From a virus: a DNA stretch of 43,430 bases. How positions within the stretch are numbered: the first letter of the stretch is position 1; each line of letters opens with the position of its first letter. The notes beneath the pieces were generated by a model. It did not search any database. It was given only the letters and a program-made list of their open reading frames with translations, and was not told the DNA's origin. The DNA lies in the IMG/VR virus record IMGVR_UViG_3300046791_000569, positions 1-43,430 of that record; one strand, given 5' to 3'. The translations under genes were made by a program, and so were the position numbers. Of this stretch, positions 26,078 to 32,673 are shown in pieces.

Positions 26078-26535
26078 TGTGGACCGGCCCCTTTATCCTC
26101 TGCGTCGACGACGACCCCGCCACCCGCGACGCCTTCGCGAGCTGGGCCGAGGTGCTCGCCTTGCCCGCCGAGACGTTCGCCACCGCCGAGAGCGCCGCCT
26201 CCCGCCTCGGTCGCGGCGACGTCGGGGTCTTGCTCACCGACTCGATGCGGCGCGCCGGCATGAGCGGGCTGCAGTTGCTCGAGCACGCGCGGGTCGTCTC
26301 GCCCGAGACGCTGCTGGTGTCGGTGAGCGGGCGCGTCGACGACGAGTATCAGGCGGCGGCGGCGAAGCTGGCGCACCACGTCGTCGGCAAGCCGTGGCAG
26401 TCGTCGCAGATGGAGCAGATCATTCGGAGCGGGCCGAGCCTCGCGGACCTCGCCTATTCGGCGGCGGTGCGGGTGTCGCGCGAGATCGACAAGTCGATCG
26501 AGAGGATGGCCCATGGCCGCGAACGGAGAGCGTGA
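26074..26535 (+). CDS. stand-alone response-regulator receiver domain
   Basis: 153 residues; ATG 26074 overlaps the spike stop as ATGA (a second ATG follows at once). Residues 7-108 carry the receiver signature. The acidic pair is D12/D13 in LCVDDDP, the phospho-acceptor Asp56 is in LLTDSMRRAGMSG, Ser84 sits at the Thr/Ser switch in VSVSGR, and K106-P107 are in VGKPW. All catalytic positions are kept. The ~40-residue C terminus is helical with no DNA-binding or enzymatic output. A CheY-like protein in a phage late operon is unusual; it could capture phosphoryl groups from a host kinase or compete with a host regulator. That is inference. Confidence 0.85.
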   Translation: MMWTGPFILCVDDDPATRDAFASWAEVLALPAETFATAESAASRLGRGDVGVLLTDSMRRAGMSGLQLLEHARVVSPETLLVSVSGRVDDEYQAAAAKLAHHVVGKPWQSSQMEQIIRSGPSLADLAYSAAVRVSREIDKSIERMAHGRERRA

Positions 26536-27076
26536 CGCCACCGTCGAGACGCTGATCGAGATCGGCGAGAGACTGGAAGCCGCGCGCCAGCATTCCACGC
26601 TGGTCAACCGGACCCTCGTGGTGACCAACGAAAGCCTCAAGAAGATCCTCCCGGAACTCGAGCGCGTCGCCCGCGGGCGCGAGGAGCGCAACCTCATCAT
26701 CGACACGGAGAGCAACCGCTCCCTGACGATGGCGAGTCAGCACCTCGCCGAGGCGAAGGCGACCTACGAGAAGACGATTGCCTTGGCGCGCGACGAGCTG
26801 CGCAGCGCGGTCGAGCGCGTCGAGGCGACTGTCACCGAGCACCGGCGCGAGGACAGTGCCGTCCACCGCCTGCCACCGCACGAGCCCGAGGACGGCGACG
26901 CGCTCAAGACCGCCAAGCTCATCCTCGGCTTGCCGTGGTGGCGCTTTCTCTCGATCCTCGTCGCTGCCGTCGTGCTACTCGGCGCTTCGGGTGTGTTCGG
27001 CGCGTGGTGGCGCGACCACTTCGGCGGCACCACGTCGTCGGTGAAGGTCGAGACGCACGAGAGGCACGCGCCGTGA
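26513..27076 (+). CDS. coiled-coil protein with one C-terminal membrane helix
   Basis: 187 residues, overlapping the receiver gene by 23 bases. Residues 10-112 are a near-continuous coiled coil with heptads. Residues ~143-165 (WRFLSILVAAVVLLGASGVF) form a single membrane helix flanked by Trp pairs, followed by a short polar tail. It could be an i-spanin-like or pinholin-like lysis factor, or a membrane receptor coupled to the receiver protein next door. Topology (long soluble part first, then the anchor) is tail-anchored, atypical for i-spanins. Confidence 0.6.
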   Translation: MAANGERDATVETLIEIGERLEAARQHSTLVNRTLVVTNESLKKILPELERVARGREERNLIIDTESNRSLTMASQHLAEAKATYEKTIALARDELRSAVERVEATVTEHRREDSAVHRLPPHEPEDGDALKTAKLILGLPWWRFLSILVAAVVLLGASGVFGAWWRDHFGGTTSSVKVETHERHAP

Positions 27077-27178
27077 GCGACCGCGCGGCGGGAGGCCGCC
27101 AGCGCGGCCGACTTCCTCGACGAGCGCGACGTGCGAGCGCTGCTGAAATCCGAGTCGCCGCGAGAGTGAATGCTGGGC

Positions 27179-27367
27179 TTAGGAGCCTGACGGCTCTGGT
27201 GTGCGGTTCGATTCCGCAGCCCTCGCGGTCGCTCGCTCTTTCGCCTCGCGATCAACCCTCCACTTCGTCAGCACGGAGCGATTGCGACAGCAGGGCAGAC
27301 AGAACGTGGCGGCGGGCCGGCGACGCTCAACCAACCTTCCGCATCCCCAGCAAGTACGACGGTCCAC
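27179..27367 (-). CDS. small zinc-ribbon protein
   Basis: 62 residues on the leftward strand from GTG 27367, with GAG-rich sequence just upstream. CWGCGR near 6-11 and CLPCCR near 23-28 make a two-knuckle zinc ribbon; the rest is basic and helical (KWRVDREAKERATARAAE). Composition and motif support a real gene; no homolog is recalled. It sits in a gap between two rightward lysis-region genes and is part of the leftward cargo of this region. Confidence 0.5.
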   Translation of the reverse strand: MDRRTCWGCGRLVERRRPAATFCLPCCRNRSVLTKWRVDREAKERATARAAESNRTPEPSGS

Positions 27368-27378
27368 GCCCTCACTCT

Positions 27379-27398
27379 GCGCCGTCCATCGACGGCGC
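27379..27398. other. perfect 8-bp hairpin and adjacent CAAGTCAC repeats
   Basis: GCGCCGTC / GACGGCGC with loop CATC, directly upstream of the leftward zinc-ribbon gene. Two copies of CAAGTCAC follow at about 27401 and 27415. No U tract is present. It may be an operator for the leftward gene or a structured leader of the rightward one. The rest of 27076-27450 shows the 30-codon in-frame extension after 27076 and nothing else clear. Confidence 0.3.
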
Positions 27399-27449
27399 GC
27401 AAGTCACCTCACAGCAAGTCACAGAACGCCACAAGTTAGGAGTTTGCCC

Positions 27450-28172
27450 ATGCGCCCCACCCGCATCATCCCGCTCTGCCTGCTCCTCCTCGGCCTCGCG
27501 CTGATCGCCCGCGCGCACGCCGCACCCGACGCTGCGTTCTACGACGCGAGTATGCAGCACGCCGTCACCGTGGCGCCGCTGCAGGTGGTCACCGCGCCGG
27601 CCGCTGCACCCGTCGAGGTGCCGATCCAGGAAGCGGTCGCGCTCACCCTGACCCTCTTCGCCTTCTGCCTGCGCCGCTTCTCGCCACACGTCGCGTGGCT
27701 GCATACCGGCACCGGGCTCGCGCTCATCTCGGCGCTGACCATGATCCTCACCGCCGTCGCAGGCGCCATCGCTCACCAGGGCGTCGGCGTGCGCGTGGTG
27801 CTGGTGGCGCTCACGTCGGCGATGACGGCGGCGCTCGCGCAGGCCAACACGTCGCCGGAGGGAACGGGCGCGCTCGCCGTGCCGCCGCCGTTGCCCGACG
27901 CGGACGTCACCGCGCGCCAGTCCATCGACGGTGCCTCGGTCAGGTCGCTGCTGCCGTTGCTGTTCGTGGCGTCGCTGCTCGTCGGTGGGTGCGCGGCCCA
28001 GCTCCGCCGCGCCGTGGCCGCGCACAACGTCGCCGACCAGCACGCGGCGACCACGATCAAGGACGCGGTGAAGGACGCGCGCGCTTGCATGCCGGGGGCG
28101 GCGCCGTGTGTCGAGGCGGCGCTCAAGGTCATCGAGCAGCAGGCGGGCGCGGTGCCGGCGGTGATGCCCTAG
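27450..28172 (+). CDS. multi-span membrane protein with internal lipobox (lysis candidate)
   Basis: 240 residues; AGGAG eight bases before the ATG. Residues 1-25 are a Sec-like signal (LLLLGLALIARAHA-A). Two to three further hydrophobic spans lie at ~61-75, 88-108 and 115-132, a holin-like count. After a Pro-rich linker (~143-152) a second signal-like stretch LLPLLFVASLLVGGC ends in a lipobox with Cys181, then a soluble helix. It looks like a holin-type and an Rz1/o-spanin-type module in one frame. Fusion or shared coding is inference. Its stop shares CTAG with the convergent gene. Confidence 0.55.
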   Translation: MRPTRIIPLCLLLLGLALIARAHAAPDAAFYDASMQHAVTVAPLQVVTAPAAAPVEVPIQEAVALTLTLFAFCLRRFSPHVAWLHTGTGLALISALTMILTAVAGAIAHQGVGVRVVLVALTSAMTAALAQANTSPEGTGALAVPPPLPDADVTARQSIDGASVRSLLPLLFVASLLVGGCAAQLRRAVAAHNVADQHAATTIKDAVKDARACMPGAAPCVEAALKVIEQQAGAVPAVMP

Positions 28173-28735
28173 CCGTCGACGGCGATGAGGCAAGTACGCC
28201 ATCCTCGTCGGCCGTCCTCGCCAACCCTGAGTCCGGGGTACGGGTAACTCCGCCGAAATCGCTCACCACCATCGAGAACGTGCTGCGTCCCTGTCTGCCG
28301 CACGATCGTCCAAGCCCCGAACAATCGCGGCCCCGTCGATGGCTTGTCGTCGAAGATGCTCACGCGGTCGCCAATCTTCAGGTGAAACGCCCATGCGTTG
28401 TAACCGCTCCGGCCGGGCGTCAGCGTGCCGACGTGCCGCGCACAGCGAGTGTAGTTCGTCGGCGTCCGCAGCGTGATACCGCAGACGTAGCAGAGTGACG
28501 GCGCCACGGGTTGCCGCCGCAGCATCTCGGCGTACCGACGAGCGAACGTGTCGATGTCGGGAGACCGACCGACGTCCAGCCATGACAGCGTTGACGGTTC
28601 CTCGACGTACCCCGCCGCTTTTAGCCGCTCGATCTCCGCCCGCGCGCTCGCCGCCTCGTGCTGGTTCGCCGTCGGGTGGTCGGCCATGTCGCGCAGCTTC
28701 TCGAGGCGCGTGCGGGTGTCGCGAAGGTTGCGCAC
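28169..28735 (-). CDS. zinc-knuckle protein, last gene of leftward cassette
   Basis: 188 residues from GTG 28735, whose first base is the last base-paired overlap of the upstream TAG (TAGTG). The N-terminal half is helical (RDTRTRLEKLRDMAD). CYVCGI and a following CARHV near 100-120 give a zinc-binding pattern, then a beta-rich end (KIGDRVSIFDDKP, GAWTIVRQTG) that may be a small SH3/KOW-like barrel. Function not recognised. It is the distal gene of a four-gene leftward run; its stop shares CTAG with the rightward membrane protein. Confidence 0.6.
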   Translation of the reverse strand: MRNLRDTRTRLEKLRDMADHPTANQHEAASARAEIERLKAAGYVEEPSTLSWLDVGRSPDIDTFARRYAEMLRRQPVAPSLCYVCGITLRTPTNYTRCARHVGTLTPGRSGYNAWAFHLKIGDRVSIFDDKPSTGPRLFGAWTIVRQTGTQHVLDGGERFRRSYPYPGLRVGEDGRRGWRTCLIAVDG

Positions 28736-29052
28736 TAGAACACGTCCCGTCGCCGCCGTCGGGCCGGGGCCGGGCGTTTCGCGCAGTCCTCGCACGGCTC
28801 ACCACACCGTGGACACCGTGCATCCGCCATCGGGGTCGCTGCGAGGTCGCCCTGCACATCCCGCCGCATGTACTCCCGCAGCCTCTCGCTCCACCCGGGG
28901 CCGTGCTTCTCGCGGTAGGCGTCGAGGAGCCACACCGGGACGCGGATCTGAGTGGTGGGCTCGGCGGAGAGGGAGCCGGGCGGGCGGCCGATGCGCTTGC
29001 GGGTCAATGGTCGAACCCGCAGAGGCCAGTGCGGCAACGCTCCCGCCGACAT
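28735..29052 (-). CDS. ribbon-helix-helix-like protein with zinc knuckle
   Basis: 105 residues; GGAG ten bases before the ATG. After a Lys/Arg-rich lead, TTQIRVPVWLLDAYREKHG followed by WSERLREYMRR has the strand-helix-helix rhythm of Arc/CopG proteins and small phage relatives. The C-terminal CPRCGEPCEDC is a tight zinc-binding cluster. Probably DNA- or RNA-binding and possibly the regulator of this cassette. That role is inferred. Confidence 0.6.
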   Translation of the reverse strand: MSAGALPHWPLRVRPLTRKRIGRPPGSLSAEPTTQIRVPVWLLDAYREKHGPGWSERLREYMRRDVQGDLAATPMADARCPRCGEPCEDCAKRPAPARRRRRDVF

Positions 29053-29146
29053 TGGTCCATCTCCGCACCCTTGAGCCGATGCGCAGCGAGCGGATCAAGC
29101 AGCGCCCGCGCGAGCCAACCGACCCATGACCACTGCGTTGGGCCGC

Positions 29147-29449
29147 TCATCGAATCGACTTGGCGACTTCGTGTTGGTGGCCGGCGGCGTCAAGGTCGCG
29201 CGTCGTGATCTTGTACTGCTCGTCCTCGGGCAGGTTCAGTAGTAGGTGAACCAACTCCGATAGCGCGATCCGGCGCAAGCACTCGCAACCGCCCGGTTCG
29301 GTCACCTCGACGTAGTACGCGTCGTGCTCGTCGACGATGCGCAGTTTATGGCCGTGCTCCGTCGCTCCGGGCGGGAGAGCGATCTCGAACGGCGTCGCGA
29401 CCAGCTTCGTGACCACGGGCCGCATCTCCAGCCACGGCGCGTTGCTCAC
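29147..29449 (-). CDS. small hypothetical protein of leftward cassette
   Basis: 100 residues from GTG 29449, overlapping the upstream gene as GTGA. Beta strands in the first 60 residues (KLVATPFEIALPPG, HKLRIVDEHDAYYVEVTEPG), one CxC pair, then a Leu-rich helix (ELVHLLLNLPEDEQ). I recognise no family. The 94 bases between it and the next gene hold only the latter's ribosome-binding site. Confidence 0.55.
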   Translation of the reverse strand: MSNAPWLEMRPVVTKLVATPFEIALPPGATEHGHKLRIVDEHDAYYVEVTEPGGCECLRRIALSELVHLLLNLPEDEQYKITTRDLDAAGHQHEVAKSIR

Positions 29450-29970
29450 TTCGCTCCTCGCAGGACCGCCGCAGCCTGCCGGAACAGCCCCGCCGCTCGC
29501 GTTGCCTCCACTGAACGGAGGATCCCAACCCGTCGAGCCTCCTGGTCCAGTTGATGGGCGTGCGCCTCAAGCTTCTCGTCGATGGCGCTCGGCACGGGTT
29601 CGCCGTTGTCGATCCGCTCCTGCTTCAGCTTGTCGAGCTGCTCGCGCACGTCGGGCGACAGGAGATAGTCGGGCTTCGCCTTAACGCGGGCGCTGGCTTC
29701 GTCGAGGACGTGCTGCAGTGAGACGGGACCGGGACTCCCCCACGACATGCGCGCGTGCTCCTCGCAGAGGTTCCACGGCGGCGGGTACGCCCGCTCCGGG
29801 TGCATGACGTGCGTCGCTGGCTTGCCGCAGAGGACGACTGGTTTCTCCGCCTTCGTTTTGGTCTTGTGCTGACGTGACCTGACCGTGAAGTCGCAGGTCG
29901 GCGCCGTGCCTTCTCGGTGCCCGCCGGGGCAGTCATCCCCGACGAAGTGCGTCCGTCCGTTGTCGATCAT
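29446..29970 (-). CDS. zinc-binding protein, first gene of leftward cassette
   Basis: 174 residues. ATG 29970 is preferred to a GTG at 30009 because GGGAGG lies seven bases before it. The N half has Cys/His spacing (CPGGHREG, CDFTVRSR, CGKPATHVMHP, CEEHARM), reminiscent of the metal scaffold in treble-clef/HNH-like folds but without a clear catalytic His-Asn-His set. The C half is helical (REQLDKLKQERIDNG). It is the promoter-proximal gene of a cassette inserted among lysis genes. A nuclease-like or ubiquitin-like-binder role is possible but not shown. Confidence 0.6.
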   Translation of the reverse strand: MIDNGRTHFVGDDCPGGHREGTAPTCDFTVRSRQHKTKTKAEKPVVLCGKPATHVMHPERAYPPPWNLCEEHARMSWGSPGPVSLQHVLDEASARVKAKPDYLLSPDVREQLDKLKQERIDNGEPVPSAIDEKLEAHAHQLDQEARRVGILRSVEATRAAGLFRQAAAVLRGAK

Positions 29971-30011
29971 GATCGCCCCTCCCTTCGCGCCGCGGCGCAG
30001 TTCCAGCACGG

Positions 30012-30041
30012 AATCTAGTACCCGCCCGACTTTCCTGTCAA
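30012..30041 (-). promoter_or_regulatory. sigma70-like promoter of the leftward cassette
   Basis: Read leftward: a perfect TTGACA (30036-30041), an 18-base spacer, and TAGATT (30012-30017; 4/6), with CTAGAT at 17 bases as an alternative. It leaves a ~35-base leader before ATG 29970. It is the best -35 in the window outside the immunity region, and it lies between two divergent genes. It would allow expression from the repressed prophage. Confidence 0.6.
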
Positions 30042-30062
30042 CAAGAAACTCGAGGTATCTTC

Positions 30063-30464
30063 ATGCCCACCGACCCAATCCGCGACCTCCTCGACATCGC
30101 CACCAAGATCCGCGACATCGCCGCGGATCACGACGGCATCACCTGGGAGAGCGCCTTCTCGCACCCCGCCGTCGTGGGCCTGCGCGATGACCTGCTCGCG
30201 CTCCTCGGCGCGGCCGACACCGCCAGCGCCATGATCGCGGGCGTCGAGACGCTGAACGCCGAGTGGGACCGGATGCACGCCGTCGTGCCGCTCGACGTCG
30301 CGGCGTGCGGCGTGGTCGCGGCGGCGGCACGGTCGCTGTCCTACGCGGCGGTCGCGAAGGCGGGCGAACCGCTTCAACTGTTCGTGTTCACGATGCGCGA
30401 GCTGCTGCCGTGGCTCGAGCGGGCGCTGCAACTAGGCGTGGCGCTCGTCGCGGCGGTGGTGTGA
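30063..30464 (+). CDS. hypothetical protein, holin-like context
   Basis: 133 residues; GAGG eight bases before the ATG. All-helical with Ala-rich segments (CGVVAAAARSLSYAAVAKAG near 79-98) and a hydrophobic C terminus (LQLGVALVAAVV) that could dip into membrane. It ends one base before the endolysin gene. A small holin or antiholin is possible, but hydrophobicity is only moderate. Confidence 0.5.
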   Translation: MPTDPIRDLLDIATKIRDIAADHDGITWESAFSHPAVVGLRDDLLALLGAADTASAMIAGVETLNAEWDRMHAVVPLDVAACGVVAAAARSLSYAAVAKAGEPLQLFVFTMRELLPWLERALQLGVALVAAVV

Positions 30465-30465
30465 C

Positions 30466-31203
30466 GTGACCAGCACCATCCGGCTCGGCGACGGCGGCGC
30501 GGCCGTCGCATCGCTCCACCAGCACCTGCTCGAGGCGGGCCTGCTGCCGCCCGAGGCCGGCGAAGAGGCGCGCGCCGGCCACTTCGGCGCCGCGACGCTC
30601 GGCGCGGTCAAGACGTTCCAGGTCAAGCACGCGCTCGCCCCCGACGGCATTGTCGGCGCGCGGACCTGGGCGGCGCTCCTCGGCATCAGCGAGGCGGCCG
30701 CGGCCATGCCCGAGCCGGACTACGCCGCGATGTCACCGCTGATGAACGCGGCGGTGCGCCTGGCCAGCATCGAGCTCCACAAGGGCGTCGTCGAGATCCC
30801 GCCGGGCAGCAACCGCGGCCCCGAGGTCGAGCAGTACCAGCTCGGCCGCTGGCGCGATGGAAGCTACCTCGTCGGCCTCGCCTGGTGCGCGCGCTTCGTT
30901 CTGTGGTGTGTCGAGGGCGCGGCGATGGCGTTCGGCGTCAAGGCCCCCACGGCTGGCGGCGGCGACCTCGCAGGCGCGACGAAGTGGCTGGCCTGGGCCA
31001 AGGCGACCGGGCGGCTGATCGCCGCGCCGCGGCCCGGCTGCGTCGCCCTGGTGCGCGTTGAGGGGCACGGCCACGTGTGGCTGGTCACTCGCGTCGAGGG
31101 CGACCGGCACGCCACGATCGAGGGCAACAGCGGCAACCGCGTCGCGGGGCGCTGGCGGCCGAACGCCGGCGTCGAGGGGCAGCACTTCATCAGCCTCGAC
31201 TAG
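30466..31203 (+). CDS. endolysin: peptidoglycan-binding plus CHAP domain
   Basis: 245 residues from GTG 30466. Residues ~3-72 are a PG_binding_1 domain (LGDGGAAVASLHQHL, then GHFGAATLGAVKTFQ, PDGIVGARTWAALLG). Residues ~95-245 are CHAP-like: catalytic Cys141 in LAWCARFV, His203 in GHGHVWLVTRVEG, and a conserved IEGNSG near 218-223. It cuts peptide cross-links of host murein at lysis. No signal peptide is seen, so release needs a holin. Its stop shares CTAG with a small convergent gene. Confidence 0.9.
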   Translation: MTSTIRLGDGGAAVASLHQHLLEAGLLPPEAGEEARAGHFGAATLGAVKTFQVKHALAPDGIVGARTWAALLGISEAAAAMPEPDYAAMSPLMNAAVRLASIELHKGVVEIPPGSNRGPEVEQYQLGRWRDGSYLVGLAWCARFVLWCVEGAAMAFGVKAPTAGGGDLAGATKWLAWAKATGRLIAAPRPGCVALVRVEGHGHVWLVTRVEGDRHATIEGNSGNRVAGRWRPNAGVEGQHFISLD

Positions 31204-31367
31204 TTCCAGGTCCGTCCCTCCTCGTCCTCGAGCGCCAGATCCACCAGGGCGCGCTCGAGCGTCGCCACCTCTACGCGTAGCCGGTCGCGCTCCTCGCGCG
31301 CCTGGTCGCGCTCCCGCCGCAGCACCTCGCAGTCACAAACCAGATCGAGCAGTCGGAGTGGGTCCAT
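31200..31367 (-). CDS. tiny coiled-coil protein
   Basis: 55 residues, ATG 31367 to TAG at 31200-31202, sharing CTAG with the endolysin stop. From residue ~15 it is a charged Leu-heptad helix (EVLRRERDQAREERDRL, then VEVATLERALVDLALEDEE). Two Cys (DLVCDCEV) precede it. No strong ribosome-binding site is visible. The clean coding pattern and the repeat of the CTAG layout support it; function unknown. Confidence 0.45.
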   Translation of the reverse strand: MDPLRLLDLVCDCEVLRRERDQAREERDRLRVEVATLERALVDLALEDEEGRTWN

Positions 31368-31449
31368 GCCGACGTTGTCGGGGCGGGCGCGCGAAAGTTG
31401 CGTTCCCAGCCGACCAGCGCGAAAGCATTGGCATCCCGTCGCGCCTGGT

Positions 31450-31535
31450 CACTGATTTTTCGCTTCTACCGTCGCTGACTACAGGAATCGCACTCTAGAG
31501 GCCGAGGGTTCGATCCCCTTCAGCTCCACTGATTT
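31450..31535. repeat. CACTGATTT direct repeats flanking attP core
   Basis: Identical CACTGATTT at 31450-31458 and 31527-31535, 77 bases apart, bracket the tRNA-like core. The second copy begins in the last base of the acceptor arm. Such repeats could be integrase arm or core-binding sites. The stretch 31368-31450 shows no gene. Confidence 0.4.
31496..31530 (+). other. attP: attP core: 3' end of a tRNA/tmRNA-like gene
   Basis: A complete T arm is present: stem GAGGG/CCCTT (31504-31508 and 31516-31520) around the seven-base loop TTCGATC. A seven-base acceptor strand CAGCTCC (31521-31527) and discriminator A follow. The 5' part of a tRNA is missing. The acceptor end CAGCTCCA is that of many ssrA (tmRNA) genes, so tmRNA is the best guess for the host target. 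It is 90 bases from the integrase stop. Tyrosine integrases commonly use tRNA/tmRNA 3' ends and carry such a copy to restore the gene. Confidence 0.72.
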
Positions 31536-31593
31536 CAGGCACTTACGACGCACCGACTTCTCTGGTAACAAACTCCTGGTTTTCCTGTTCCCA

Positions 31594-31623
31594 TGACGCC
31601 GCCTGTTCCCGCAGGCGGCGTCA
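31594..31623 (-). terminator. strong stem-loop at integrase stop
   Basis: A perfect 12-bp stem, TGACGCCGCCTG / CAGGCGGCGTCA, with a six-base loop. The integrase TGA is inside the stem. Pyrimidines including CTCTTT follow on the rightward side, so it may end transcription in both directions, isolating attP between the endolysin side and integrase. Confidence 0.6.
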
Positions 31624-32673
31624 CCTCTTTCCACCGTCGAGCACCCTCCACGCACGCTGCGCCGCAGCCCCCGCGGCCGCGCCGGGCGCCGCGTAGCTCT
31701 GCTCCGTCGTGCTGACCGACTCGTGGCCGAGCGCTGCCGCCACCTGGTGGCCGCTCTGCCCTGCTGCCAGCGCCAGGGTCGCGTGCAGGCCCCGCATGCC
31801 GTGCGCCGTCACCACCGGCACCTTGGCCAGCCGGCAGATCGTCTGCACGCACTCCCTCGGCCAGTCCCTCCAGTGCGCCCCGAACAGCAGCGCCTGGTGG
31901 TCCTGCCCGAGGTCGAGCTCGGCCTGCAGCTTCCGCTTGGCCACCAGCTCGAGCAGCAACGGCTGCAGGAGCTCCGGCACCTCGAGCGTCCGCCGCCCCG
32001 CCTCCGTCTTGGAGTCGGGGATCCACAGCCGCCGGCCGCCATCGTCCACGTCCCGCACGACGCGGCTCACCACCTCGCCGGCGCGCATCCCAAGCAGCAT
32101 GGTGCACAGCGCCGCCGTGGCGCCCTCGTTGCCGCCCCGCGCGAGCTCGAGCGCCCTGGCCAGCCAGGTGCGCGCCTCGTCGATCCGGAGCTGCGGCTTG
32201 CCGTGCCGCCGCCGGCCGATGCCGGTCGTGGTGTCGAGCGGGTTGCGGGCCAGCCACCGCTGCAGGACGCACCAGTTGAGGAACGTCTTGGCCTCGGCGA
32301 GCATGTTCCGGTGGCTGTCGACGGCGTAGGACTCGGATGCCTTCCCGTAGAGCGTCTTGCAGCGCGCCACCGTGAGGCTGGTGAGCGCCTGGTCGACGTC
32401 ATCAAAGAAGGCCTCGAGCCGCCGGCGTGTCGTGGTGACCGACGTCGGGCGGTTGCCCTTCGTCGTCAGGTGCTGCTCGTAGCTGATGAGGCTGGTGGCC
32501 ACGGTGCGGCCGCGCGCCTCTACTTCGCGCCGCGCCCGGCGGATGCACTCCTCGGCTTCTTCCCTCGTCGGGAAGGACTCAGAAGCCGACTCACCGCCTG
32601 CTCCACGTGAGACGACGCGCCATCGGTTGCCGTGTCGGTAAGGTCCATAGATCCCTCCTGTTTCTCGTCGCAT
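31621..32673 (-). CDS. int: tyrosine recombinase integrase
   Basis: 350 residues; AGGAG six bases before ATG 32673. N-terminal ~60 residues resemble an AP2-like arm-binding domain (YGPYRHGNRWRVVSRG), then a core-binding domain (~62-150). The catalytic domain has Arg197 (LLGMRAGEV), Lys222 (DSKTEAG), His291-x-x-Arg294 (AHGMRGLHATLA), His317 (LGHESV) and the nucleophile Tyr327 (TTEQSYA). It joins attP to the host attB, here probably a tmRNA or tRNA 3' end. The C-terminal Ala-rich tail is short. Full catalytic set suggests it is active. Confidence 0.93.
   Translation of the reverse strand: MRRETGGIYGPYRHGNRWRVVSRGAGGESASESFPTREEAEECIRRARREVEARGRTVATSLISYEQHLTTKGNRPTSVTTTRRRLEAFFDDVDQALTSLTVARCKTLYGKASESYAVDSHRNMLAEAKTFLNWCVLQRWLARNPLDTTTGIGRRRHGKPQLRIDEARTWLARALELARGGNEGATAALCTMLLGMRAGEVVSRVVRDVDDGGRRLWIPDSKTEAGRRTLEVPELLQPLLLELVAKRKLQAELDLGQDHQALLFGAHWRDWPRECVQTICRLAKVPVVTAHGMRGLHATLALAAGQSGHQVAAALGHESVSTTEQSYAAPGAAAGAAAQRAWRVLDGGKR

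Noticed and set aside
27175-27235. tRNA-like T arm TGCGG/CCGCA with loop TTCGATT and a CGCGAG/CTCGCG outer pairing
   Set aside because: No proper D arm or seven-base anticodon loop can be drawn, and the bases are the coding end of the leftward zinc-ribbon gene. Likely coincidence, not a tRNA or second att site.
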